Shown here: positions 8,156 to 15,685 of the stretch, one piece after another
Numbering within the stretch: the first letter of the stretch is position 1
Layout: each line of letters opens with the position of its first letter
Assembly: GCF_014203665.1 (NCBI RefSeq)
Contig: NZ_JACHJN010000008.1
Coordinates: forward strand, 1 to 64,000
Length of the DNA stretch: 64,000 nucleotides
From: Saccharothrix tamanrassetensis
GTDB taxonomy: Bacteria > Actinomycetota > Actinomycetes > Mycobacteriales > Pseudonocardiaceae
Direction: 5' to 3'
Translations under genes and position numbers: made by a program
The notes under the pieces: generated by a model
Told to the model about the DNA's origin: nothing
What the model saw: only the letters and a program-made list of their open reading frames with translations
Databases searched by the model: none

Positions 8156-8521
8156 CTAGGGGCCCCAGACCTGGATCGCGCGGACTACGAAGGGGGCGTC
8201 GGGGACGTAGGTGCCCTTGCCCGGGTAGGTCGTGAACTCCGCTTCGGTCGAGCAGGTGGCGCTTTGGAAGACCGTGGTGTCCCTGGTCAGGTTGTTGACG
8301 AAGGAACGGGCCACCAGGCCGGATTTCAGGGGGATGCACTCGCCCGGGTTGGCGGTCTCCAGGTCGAGCCGTTGCGGTGTGCCCGTGTAGTCGGTGGCGG
8401 GCCAGGCGCAGAATTCGCCGCGGTCGCAGGTGGGGGTCGGTTGTTGCGCCGTCGCCGTGCCGCTGGACAGCACAGCCGCGGCGGTGATCGTCAGGGCGGT
8501 GAGCAGGCCTCGGGTCGGCAT
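8156..8521 (-). CDS. Secreted peptidase-inhibitor I36-like protein
   Basis: This 121-residue precursor has a Sec signal peptide (RGLLTALTITAAAVLSSGTATA, cut after about residue 26). The mature part has four cysteines and the pattern CDRGEFCAWPATDYTG, typical of the beta/gamma-crystallin-like I36 family (SMPI metalloprotease inhibitor relatives). These are exported small inhibitors or lytic-enzyme-associated folds. The start ATG 8521 has a textbook GGAGGT 8 nt upstream. The gene is monocistronic. Confidence 0.75.
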   Translation of the reverse strand: MPTRGLLTALTITAAAVLSSGTATAQQPTPTCDRGEFCAWPATDYTGTPQRLDLETANPGECIPLKSGLVARSFVNNLTRDTTVFQSATCSTEAEFTTYPGKGTYVPDAPFVVRAIQVWGP

Positions 8522-8619
8522 TCGGGGCACCTCCACCGGTTCAGCGTCCGTGGGGTGGGTGGGGTCCGGGGGACGAGGTGCGGTGTTTCACCTGATCGTG
8601 TGGGTGTCGGCTACTCGGA

Positions 8620-8991
8620 TCAGCGGCGCAGGCGTCTCAGCTGCGCCTCCAAGTAGGGGCGAGCCCGGCGTTGGCCGCCCCGGGCGGTGATGGTGTCCTG
8701 GAGGTCGGTCAGGATCTTCGTCACCCGGTCGCGGTCCGGGGTCCAGCCCCGGCGTTCGCACTCGGTCAGCCAGTCGGCCGGACTCCGGTGGCCCCGCTCC
8801 CGGTTGCAGCGCCGGCAGGCCGCCACCTCGTTCTCCAGCCACGACGGACCGCCCTTGACCTTGGGGACCAGGTGGTCGGTGGTCGGGGTGACGCGGGTGG
8901 TGAAGGTCCGGCGGCACCACGTGCAGTCGGGGCCGTCCCGGAGCATCGCCAGGGTCAGGCGGGCGGCTCGGTCGGGTAATGCGTTACGCAT
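8620..8991 (-). CDS. HNH endonuclease
   Basis: This 123-residue protein is a compact HNH nuclease. It has a zinc-binding CTWC, the DHLVPKVKGG active-site strand (H of HNH in DHL), WLENEVAACRRCNRERG (N plus the second CxxC) and a basic C-terminus. The target is unknown; such stand-alone actinobacterial HNH proteins are common and are not necessarily mobile. The start overlaps the DUF72 stop by 8 nt, so it is translated from the same message. Confidence 0.85.
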   Translation of the reverse strand: MRNALPDRAARLTLAMLRDGPDCTWCRRTFTTRVTPTTDHLVPKVKGGPSWLENEVAACRRCNRERGHRSPADWLTECERRGWTPDRDRVTKILTDLQDTITARGGQRRARPYLEAQLRRLRR

Positions 8992-9724
8992 CGCGCAGGC
9001 GGGCGCTGAGGGCCATGGCGTCTTTCGGGGCCATGACCTTGGCGTCGTTGTCGAAGTACGCGTAGACGTCGTGGTCCCGCGCCCAGTCCCGGATCTTCGC
9101 CGCCCAGCGGTCCAGGGCCTGGTCGGTGTAGCCGCTGACGTAGAGCTCCTCGTCGCCGTGCAGCCGGATGTAGACGAAGTCGGTGGTGACGGCTTCGAGT
9201 TCGATGAACGTCTGCGCGGTGTCGGCGATGACGAGGGCGATGTCGTGTGCGCGGAGGAGGGGCAGGAAGCCCGGGTCGCGGAACGACTCGTGGCGGACCT
9301 CCAGGGCGTGCCGCAGCGGCCGGCCCTCGTGGGCTCGGGGCAGCGCGTCGAAGAACAACGCCAGGAGGTCGGGGTCGTAGCGCAGGGTCGGCGGCAGCTG
9401 CCACAGGAACGGCCCGAGCTTCCGGCCGAGGCCGAGCATGCCGGAGTCGAAGAACTTGCCCAGGGCGTCCTGCGGGTCGCGCAGACGTTTCATGTGGGTG
9501 ATGAAGCGGCTGCCCTTGACGGCGAAGACGAAGTCGTCCGGCGTCTGCGCGGACCAGGCCTGGAAGCTCGACGGCCGTTGCAGGGCGTAGAACGTGCCGT
9601 TGATCTCCACCGACCCCACCTGCCGCGACAGGTACTCCAGCTCCCGTTTCTGCGGCAGGCCCTTCGGGTAGAACACACCGCGCCACGGCGGGTACACCCA
9701 GCCCGAAGTGCCGACGTGGATCAC
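8984..9724 (-). CDS. DUF72 (YecE-like) TIM-barrel protein
   Basis: This 246-residue DUF72 protein has the signature start IHVGTSGWVYPPWRGVFYP, then EINGTFYALQ, KLGPFLWQLPP, ALEVRHESF, YIRLHGDEELY and a closing AYFDND. The family has a TIM-barrel fold related to sugar-phosphate isomerases, with no firm assigned reaction. The GTG at 9724 was chosen because GGAGGT lies about 10 nt upstream. It is divergent from the N-acetyltransferase and coupled to the HNH gene downstream. A paralogue lies at 10590-11318. Confidence 0.9.
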   Translation of the reverse strand: MIHVGTSGWVYPPWRGVFYPKGLPQKRELEYLSRQVGSVEINGTFYALQRPSSFQAWSAQTPDDFVFAVKGSRFITHMKRLRDPQDALGKFFDSGMLGLGRKLGPFLWQLPPTLRYDPDLLALFFDALPRAHEGRPLRHALEVRHESFRDPGFLPLLRAHDIALVIADTAQTFIELEAVTTDFVYIRLHGDEELYVSGYTDQALDRWAAKIRDWARDHDVYAYFDNDAKVMAPKDAMALSARLRDA

Positions 9725-9769
9725 ATGTCCATTGACCTCCAGCGCGGTCGAAGGTGCAAGTTGGTGCCC

Positions 9770-10504
9770 ATGAACTCCCAGACCGTCGACGCCTACCTCG
9801 ACCGGATCGGCGCGAACCGTGACAGCACGCTCGCCGAGCTGCACGAACGGCACCTGCGCACGGTGCCGTTCGAGAACCTGAGCATCCACCTCGGCGAGAC
9901 CATCACGCTCACCGAGGACTGGCTGGTCGACAAGATCGTCCGCCGCCGGCGCGGCGGGTTCTGCTACGAGCTCAACGGGGCGTTCGCCGCGCTGCTCACC
10001 GGCCTCGGGTACGAGGTCCGGATGCTGTCCGCCAAGGTGTTCGGCGACGGCGCGTTCGGCCCGCCGTTCGACCACATGGCGCTGCGCGTGGGCGACCTGC
10101 TGGTGGACGTGGGTTTCGGGCGGTTCACGCTGAAGCCGCTCGACCTGACCCGCCGGGACGACCAGCACGATTCCGCCGGGGTGTTCCGGCTGGTCGACAC
10201 CGCGGACGGGGACGTCGACGTGCTGCACGACGGGGTGGTGCAGTACCGGCTGGAGCCGCGGCCGCGCGGGCTGGAGGAGTTCCGGGCGACCTGCTGGTAC
10301 CAGCAGACCTGGCCGGAGTCGAACTTCCGGCGTGCGGCGACGTGCTCGCTGGCCACGCCCGGCGGTCGGGTGACGGTGGCGGGGAACAAGCTGATCGTCA
10401 CCGAGGGCGGCGTGAAGCGGGAGGAGCAGCTGGACGACGCCGGGATCATCCGGGCGCACGCGGAGCACTTCGGCATCGCGCTGGACCGCGTGCCACGGCT
10501 CTAG
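9770..10504 (+). CDS. nat: Arylamine N-acetyltransferase
   Basis: This 244-residue NAT transfers acetyl groups from acetyl-CoA to arylamines or hydrazines through a Cys-His-Asp triad. The triad is visible as C65 (RRGGFCYELN), H102 (FDHMAL) and D113 (VDVGFGR). An N-terminal VPFENLSIH is also family-typical. In actinomycetes NATs may serve xenobiotic resistance or amide-forming biosynthesis; no biosynthetic cluster is adjacent. ATG 9770 follows a weak GAAGGTG. An alternative upstream ATG at 9726 would overlap the divergent DUF72 start. Confidence 0.9.
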   Translation: MNSQTVDAYLDRIGANRDSTLAELHERHLRTVPFENLSIHLGETITLTEDWLVDKIVRRRRGGFCYELNGAFAALLTGLGYEVRMLSAKVFGDGAFGPPFDHMALRVGDLLVDVGFGRFTLKPLDLTRRDDQHDSAGVFRLVDTADGDVDVLHDGVVQYRLEPRPRGLEEFRATCWYQQTWPESNFRRAATCSLATPGGRVTVAGNKLIVTEGGVKREEQLDDAGIIRAHAEHFGIALDRVPRL

Positions 10505-10589
10505 GGCCCGGTTTCACGGCTCCAGGACCGCCGTGGTGGCTCTGGGGCGGGCTCCGAGGGCGGCAGCCTGCTCCGAAGCGTGCGGCGCC

Positions 10590-11318
10590 TCAGGGCAGGC
10601 GGGTGGCGAGGGCCCTGGCGTCGTGCGGGGCGGCCCCGTGCATCGTGTTGTCGAAGTAGACGTAGATGTCGCGGTCGCGTGACCAGGTGCGGATCTTCTC
10701 CGCCCAGCGGTCCAGGGCTTCGTCGGAGTACTCGCTCACGTAGAGCTCCTTGTCGCCGTGCAGCCGCACGTACGCGAAGTCGGCGGTCAGCTCCTCCGGT
10801 TCGGGGAAGCGGCCCGCCGACTCGGCCGCCACCAGCGCGACCCCGTGCCGGGTGAGCAGGTCGGTCACCTCGGGCACCAGGTAGCTGCGGTGGCGGATCT
10901 CCAGGGCGTGGCGGACGGGCGGGCCGGGCAGGTGTTCGAGGAACGCCGCGAACCGGTCCGCCCGGTAGGGCAGGGTCGGCGGCAGCTGCCACAGGATCGG
11001 GCCGAGCTTCTCACGCAGGTCGAGCACGCCGGAGTCGAAGAACTCGTCGATGGCGTCCTCGGCGTCGCGTAATCGGCGGAAGTGGGTGATCTCCTTGTGC
11101 GCCTTGACCGCGAACACGAAGTCGTCCGGCGTTCGGGCGTACCACGACTGGTAGTCGGCCGGCTTGCGCAGGCCGTAGAACGGGCCGTTCAGCTCGACGG
11201 TGTCCATCATGCGTGACAGGAACTCCAGCTCAAGCCGCTGCTGGAGGCCGCGCGGGTAGAAGTCGCCGCGCCACTGCGGGTACCGCCAACCCGAGGTACC
11301 GATCCGAATCTCACTCAT
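10590..11318 (-). CDS. DUF72 (YecE-like) protein, second paralogue
   Basis: This 242-residue protein has the same signatures as the gene at 8984 (IGTSGWRYPQWRGDFYP, ELNGPFYGLR, LGPILWQLPP, ALEIRHRSY, YVRLHGDKELYVSEY, YVYFDNT), so it is a diverged paralogue. The N-acetyltransferase lies between the two copies and converges with this one. The start is ATG 11318; a TTG nine nt earlier is possible. No Shine-Dalgarno sequence is evident. Confidence 0.9.
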   Translation of the reverse strand: MSEIRIGTSGWRYPQWRGDFYPRGLQQRLELEFLSRMMDTVELNGPFYGLRKPADYQSWYARTPDDFVFAVKAHKEITHFRRLRDAEDAIDEFFDSGVLDLREKLGPILWQLPPTLPYRADRFAAFLEHLPGPPVRHALEIRHRSYLVPEVTDLLTRHGVALVAAESAGRFPEPEELTADFAYVRLHGDKELYVSEYSDEALDRWAEKIRTWSRDRDIYVYFDNTMHGAAPHDARALATRLP

Positions 11319-11416
11319 GGTAGTCAATTGTGCCCCGTTCGGTGACTATCGAAACGTGCAGCACGCCGGTAGCACGTCGGCTGCGCCGTTGAACCGCCGG
11401 AGCGGCGTCGGGACCG

Positions 11417-11869
11417 CTAGAACCCCGCGCCGTCCAGCGCACCCGTCACCACGCGGTCGACGCGGGTCTGTTGCGGGTCGCGGGCGAGGGCGGCGGTGCA
11501 GGGGCACTGGGCCAGGTCGTTGCCGCAGAGGTAGACGCCGAGCACGCGCAGGCTGCGGGCGGTGTGGCGCAGGCGGGCCGCGCCGCGCAGGGCGACCTGG
11601 CCGTAGACGGCTTTGGCCAGTTGGTAGGGCGCGCCGGGCCCGAGGTCGACGCACGCCTGGCTGTCGAGTTCTTCGGCCACGTGCGCCAGGGGGCGGCAGC
11701 CGCAGGCCTTGGCGGAACGGACCAGGCGCTGGTCGAGCCTGGACACCAGGCGTTTCGCCACCTCGTCGCGCCAGCAGCGGTTGGTGCGCAGGAACTCGAC
11801 CAGTTCCTCCACTCGCACGGGATCGGGCAGGGGGCGGCGGGCACGTGCTCGGCGGCGGTGCGGAGTCAT
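11417..11869 (-). CDS. Cys-containing hypothetical protein
   Basis: This 150-residue protein has a very basic start (MTPHRRRARARRP) and a helical middle (VEELVEFLRTNRCWRDEVAKRL). Six cysteines fall in three groups: KACGCRP, SQACVDLG and LCGNDLAQCPCTAAL. The CPC and CGC pairs could bind a metal. No family is recognised. Composition in this frame (even residue use, no long Arg/Pro/Ala runs after residue 20) favours it over competing frames. The start is ATG 11869 with no obvious ribosome binding site. Confidence 0.5.
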   Translation of the reverse strand: MTPHRRRARARRPLPDPVRVEELVEFLRTNRCWRDEVAKRLVSRLDQRLVRSAKACGCRPLAHVAEELDSQACVDLGPGAPYQLAKAVYGQVALRGAARLRHTARSLRVLGVYLCGNDLAQCPCTAALARDPQQTRVDRVVTGALDGAGF

Positions 11870-11963
11870 CCACACAAGATCGTCCAAGGCACACCGGTAT
11901 GAGCATTGCTCACCCGCCTGCGCGCGCAGGAGCACACGGCAGTAGCAACTGCCCTGTGACGCA

Positions 11964-11999
11964 GTGCGCCCGGCTCCCTCGGAGGGAAGCCGGGCGCAC
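11964..11999 (-). terminator. Hairpin terminator after the fad operon
   Basis: Perfect 12-nt arms GTGCGCCCGGCT (11964-11975) and AGCCGGGCGCAC (11988-11999) flank a loop that itself pairs (CCCTC/GAGGG). It begins 15 nt past the fadB stop. There is no T-run, as is common for high-GC terminators. Confidence 0.75.
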
Positions 12000-12014
12000 C
12001 GGTGAACTGCCTGG

Positions 12015-14126
12015 TCAGGCGGGTACGGAAGCCACGCCCGGAGACAGGAAGCGCTTGCCGGTCACCTTTTCGGCGACACCCGACCGGTCGAGGTACGGGG
12101 TGATGCCGCCCAGCCAGAACGGCCAGCCCGCGCCCAGGATCATGCACAGGTCGATGTCCTGCGCCTCGGCGACCACGCCCTCGTCCAGCATCAGGCGGAT
12201 CTCCTCGGCCAGCGCCTCCAGCGCCCGCGCCTTGACCTCTTCACCGGTCAGCGGCTGGTCGCCGAACTGCCACAGCGCCTGCACCTCGGGGTCCACCGTC
12301 TGCCTGCCCGCCGAGTCCCACTGCCACACCGCGTTCTTGCCCGCCGCCACGAACGCCTTCATGTTCTCCGACACGGCGAAGCGGTCCGGGAACGCGCCGT
12401 GCATCGTCTCGGCCACGTGCAGCGCCACGGGGGCGCCGACCAGTTGGAGGAGCACCAGCGGCGACATGGGCAGGCCGAGCGACTCGGTCGCCTTGTCGGC
12501 CACCTCGAACGGCGTGCCCTCGTCGACGGACTTCACGACCTCGCCCATGAACCGGGTCAGCAGCCGGTTCACCACGAACGCCGGCGCGTCCTTCACCAGC
12601 ACGGACGACTTCTTCAGCTGCTTGCCCACCGCGAACGCGGTGGCGAGGGTCGCGTCGTCGGTCCGGTCGGCCCGCACGATCTCCAGCAGCGGCATGACCG
12701 CGACCGGGTTGAAGAAGTGGAAGCCGACGACCCGCTCGGGGTGCTTGAGGCCCGCCGCCATGTCCGTGATGGACAGCGACGAGGTGTTGGTGGCCAGCAC
12801 AGCCTCGGCCGAGACGAACTGCTCGACCTCGGCGAACACCTGCTGCTTCACGCCTAGGTCCTCGAACACGGCCTCGATCACGAAGTCCGCGTCGGAGAAG
12901 GCCGCCTTGTCCAGCGAGCCGGTCACCAGGGCCTTGAGGCGGTTCGCCTGGTCCGGCGACACGCGGCCCTTGCCGAGCAGCTTGTCGACCTCGCCGTGCA
13001 CGTAGCCGACGCCCTTGTCCACGCGTGCCTGGTCGATGTCGGTGAGCACCACCGGCACCTCCAGCCGCCGCGCGAACAGCAGCGCCATCTGCGACGCCAT
13101 CAGGCCCGCGCCGACGATGCCGACCTTGGTCACCTTGCGCGCCAGCGACTTGTCCGGCGCGCCCGCCGGCCGCTTGGCCCGCTTCTGCACCAGGTTGAAC
13201 GAGTACAGCCCGGCCCGCAGCTCGTCGCTCATCACGACGTCGGCCAGTGCCTCGGTCTCGGCCGCGTAGCCCGCGTCCAGGTCGTTGGCGCGCGCCAGCT
13301 CGAGCATCTCCAGCGCCTTCAACGCACCCGGCGCCGCGCCCTTGGTCTTGCCGTCCACGATCGCGCGGGCACGGGCCACAGCGGCGTCCCACGCCTCGCC
13401 GCGGTCGATCTCCTCGCGGGGCGGCACGATCTCACCGCGCACCACGGAGGCCAGCCACAGCAGCGACTGCTCCAGGTAGTCGGCCGAGTCGAACAGCACG
13501 TCCGCGATGCCCAGGTCGAGCGCCTGCTTCGGCTTGAGCATCCGGTTCTGGTTCAGCGCGTTCTCGAAGATCACGGTGACCGCGTCGTTCGCGCCGATCA
13601 GGTTCGGCAGCAGCTGCGTGCCGCCCCAGGCGGGGAACAGGCCGAGGAACACCTCGGGCAGCGCGATGGCCGCCGCGTTCGACGCCAGCGTCCGGTAGTG
13701 GCAGGACAGCGCCAGCTCCAGGCCGCCGCCCATCACCGCGCCGTTGACGAAGGCGAAGGTCGGCACGGAGGACTCGGTGAACCTGCGGAACACGTCGTGG
13801 CCGAGCCGCCCGATGGTCAGGGCCTGCTCGCGCGACGCCGCGCCCTCCACGGCGGTCAGGTCCGCGCCCACCGCGAAGACGAACGGCTTGCCGGTGACCG
13901 CGATCGCCACCGGGGACGCCGCCACCGCCTCGTCGAACGCCGCGCCCAGGCTCACCAGCGACTGCGGGCCGAACGTGGACGGGCGGGTGTGGTCGTGGCC
14001 GTTGTCCAGCGTGATCAGGGCGACCGGGCCGGTCAGGCCCGGTACCCGGACCAGCCGGGTGCGCGCGGCGGTGACGACCTCGTCGGGGAAGAGGGCCTTG
14101 GCCTCGTCTGCGGTCAACGTGGTCAC
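12015..14126 (-). CDS. fadB: Fatty acid oxidation complex alpha subunit (enoyl-CoA hydratase / 3-hydroxyacyl-CoA dehydrogenase)
   Basis: This 703-residue bifunctional enzyme performs the hydration and NAD-dependent oxidation steps of beta-oxidation. The N-terminal crotonase part has GKPFVFAVGADL and NGAVMGGGLELALSCHYR (oxyanion hole). The C-terminal part starts near residue 335 with the Rossmann motif KVGIVGAGLMASQMA, followed by ATNTSSLSI, HPERVVGFHFFNP (catalytic His) and DAPAFVVNRLL. The GTG start overlaps the thiolase stop by 4 nt (GTGA), so the complex subunits are co-translated. A hairpin terminator follows. It acts in the cytoplasm with the thiolase. Confidence 0.93.
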   Translation of the reverse strand: MTTLTADEAKALFPDEVVTAARTRLVRVPGLTGPVALITLDNGHDHTRPSTFGPQSLVSLGAAFDEAVAASPVAIAVTGKPFVFAVGADLTAVEGAASREQALTIGRLGHDVFRRFTESSVPTFAFVNGAVMGGGLELALSCHYRTLASNAAAIALPEVFLGLFPAWGGTQLLPNLIGANDAVTVIFENALNQNRMLKPKQALDLGIADVLFDSADYLEQSLLWLASVVRGEIVPPREEIDRGEAWDAAVARARAIVDGKTKGAAPGALKALEMLELARANDLDAGYAAETEALADVVMSDELRAGLYSFNLVQKRAKRPAGAPDKSLARKVTKVGIVGAGLMASQMALLFARRLEVPVVLTDIDQARVDKGVGYVHGEVDKLLGKGRVSPDQANRLKALVTGSLDKAAFSDADFVIEAVFEDLGVKQQVFAEVEQFVSAEAVLATNTSSLSITDMAAGLKHPERVVGFHFFNPVAVMPLLEIVRADRTDDATLATAFAVGKQLKKSSVLVKDAPAFVVNRLLTRFMGEVVKSVDEGTPFEVADKATESLGLPMSPLVLLQLVGAPVALHVAETMHGAFPDRFAVSENMKAFVAAGKNAVWQWDSAGRQTVDPEVQALWQFGDQPLTGEEVKARALEALAEEIRLMLDEGVVAEAQDIDLCMILGAGWPFWLGGITPYLDRSGVAEKVTGKRFLSPGVASVPA

Positions 14127-15343
14127 TTGGCGTCTCCGTTCCAGTGGGGGTTCTCCCAGATGACCGTGCCGCCCATGCCGATGCCGATGCACATGGTGGT
14201 GATGCCGTAGCGCACGTCCGGGCGCTCGGCGAACTGCCGGGAGAGCTGGGTCATCAGGCGCACGCCGGACGAGGCGAGCGGGTGGCCGGTGGCGATCGCA
14301 CCGCCCCACTGGTTGACCCGGGGGTCGTCGTCGGCGATGCCGAAGTGGTCCAGGAAGGCGAGCACCTGCACGGCGAACGCCTCGTTGATCTCGAACAGGC
14401 CGATGTCGGCGATGGTCAGGCCGGCGCGCTTGAGGGCCTTCTCCGTCGCGGGCACCGGGCCGACGCCCATGACCTCGGGCTCGACGCCCATGAACGAGTA
14501 GCCGACCAGCCTCATGCCGACCGGCAGGCCCAGCTCGTCCGCGGTCTCCTCGTCGGCCAGGATGCAGCCGGTTGCGCCGTCGTTGAGGCCAGCCGCGTTG
14601 CCCGCGGTGACCCGGCCGTGCGGGCGGAACGGCGTCTTGAGCTTCGCCAGGTCCTCCACCGTGGTGCCCGGGCGCGGCGGCTCGTCGGCGGTGGCCAGGC
14701 CCCAGCCGTGCTCCGCGGACCGGGTCGCGACCGGCACGAACTCGGGGCCGATCCTGCCGTTCTCCACCGCGTCCGCGTACTTGGCCTGGGAAGCCGCGGC
14801 GAAGGCGTCCGCGCGCTGCTTGGTGATGGCCGGGAACCGGTCGTGCAGGTTCTCCGCCGTCGAACCCATGACCAGGGCGGACGAGTCCACGATCCGGTCG
14901 GACAGGAAGCGCGGGTTGGGGTCGACGCCCTCGCCCATCGGGTGCCGGCCCATGTGCTCGACGCCGCCCGCGATCACCACGTCGTACGCGCCGAACGCGA
15001 TGCCGCTCGCGGCGGTCGTCACGGCGGTCATCGCGCCCGCGCACATGCGGTCGACGGCGTAGCCGGGCACCGACTTCGGCAGGCCCGCCAGCAGCGCGGC
15101 GGTGCGGCCGATGGTCAGGCCCTGGTCGCCGATCTGGGTGGTGGCCGCGATGGCGACCTCGTCCACCCGCTCCGGCGGCAGCTCGGGGTGACGCCGCAGC
15201 AGTTCGCGGATCACCTTGACCACCAGGTCGTCGGCACGGGTCTCCGCGAAGATCCCCTTGGGGCCGGCCTTGCCGAACGGCGTGCGCACGCCGTCCACGA
15301 AGACCACGTTCCGAACGCGTGCCGGCGCTACTGGTGCGGCCAC
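14123..15343 (-). CDS. fadA: Acetyl-CoA acyltransferase (3-ketoacyl-CoA thiolase)
   Basis: This 406-residue thiolase is the final, CoA-dependent cleavage step of beta-oxidation. It has an active-site cysteine in VDRMCAGAMTAV, GGVEHMGRHPMG, NEAFAVQ, the GGAIATGHPLASSG histidine loop, and the C-terminal general-base Cys in TTMCIGIGMG. The GTG start 15343 has AGGAG 7 nt upstream. It is first in the fadA-fadB operon. The upstream region contains two TetR-type palindromes, so acyl-CoA-responsive repression is likely. Confidence 0.94.
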   Translation of the reverse strand: MAAPVAPARVRNVVFVDGVRTPFGKAGPKGIFAETRADDLVVKVIRELLRRHPELPPERVDEVAIAATTQIGDQGLTIGRTAALLAGLPKSVPGYAVDRMCAGAMTAVTTAASGIAFGAYDVVIAGGVEHMGRHPMGEGVDPNPRFLSDRIVDSSALVMGSTAENLHDRFPAITKQRADAFAAASQAKYADAVENGRIGPEFVPVATRSAEHGWGLATADEPPRPGTTVEDLAKLKTPFRPHGRVTAGNAAGLNDGATGCILADEETADELGLPVGMRLVGYSFMGVEPEVMGVGPVPATEKALKRAGLTIADIGLFEINEAFAVQVLAFLDHFGIADDDPRVNQWGGAIATGHPLASSGVRLMTQLSRQFAERPDVRYGITTMCIGIGMGGTVIWENPHWNGDAK

Positions 15344-15398
15344 GGCGTCTCCTTCACTTGTGGTGACGTTCGATCACACCGGTCGGCGACGCGACTCC

Positions 15399-15410
15399 TA
15401 CCGATCGGTA
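15399..15410. promoter_or_regulatory. TetR-type palindrome upstream of fadA
   Basis: TACCGATCGGTA is a perfect 12-bp palindrome 56 nt upstream of the fadA start. This form (ACCGATCGGT) is typical of TetR-family operators controlling fatty-acid genes. Confidence 0.5.
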
Positions 15411-15426
15411 ACACAACTCTAGACCA

Positions 15427-15444
15427 GGTTACTCACCGGTAACC
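15427..15444. promoter_or_regulatory. Second palindrome upstream of fadA
   Basis: GGTTAC (15427-15432) and GTAACC (15439-15444) form an inverted repeat around TCACCG, 17 nt beyond the first palindrome. It may be a second operator for the same regulator. Confidence 0.45.
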
Positions 15445-15685
15445 ACCGTGGTCGCCCTGTCGGGTGTGTCACAGGTCGCCTGGGACCAGGACGGCCGGAA
15501 CCGGGACGCCTGGGTCCGGGACGGCCGGAACCAGGACGGTCGGCTCGAAATGGTCGGCACGGGAACGGGCCCGACCAGGACTGTGCGGACCCGAGCGTCC
15601 CGGACCAGGACCGTTGAGACGACCTGTCGTCGGTGTGGCGGTGGTCCGCCCGCGGCCTGGTCGACCGCGGACGGCACACAGCCCG

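Larger units (their letters stand above)
15344..15685. other. Intergenic region upstream of fadA with degenerate repeats
   Basis: These 342 nt hold no convincing gene. The fadA-proximal part carries two operator-like palindromes. The stretch 15480-15615 is a degenerate purine-rich repeat: GGACGGCCGGAACC occurs exactly at 15489-15502 and 15519-15532, a 30-nt step, with weaker copies (GGACCAGGAC) beyond. This end also receives the 3' end of the RNase D gene. Confidence 0.6.

Noticed and set aside
14127-15044. Upstream extension of fadB through the thiolase gene
   Set aside because: The frame is open but overlaps the entire thiolase; GTG 14126 in a GTGA overlap is the natural start.
15413-15428. 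Partial dre-like sequence (ACAACTCTAGACCAGG)
   Set aside because: Only about 12 of 16 positions match and one half-site is lost; better explained as part of the TetR-type palindrome region.
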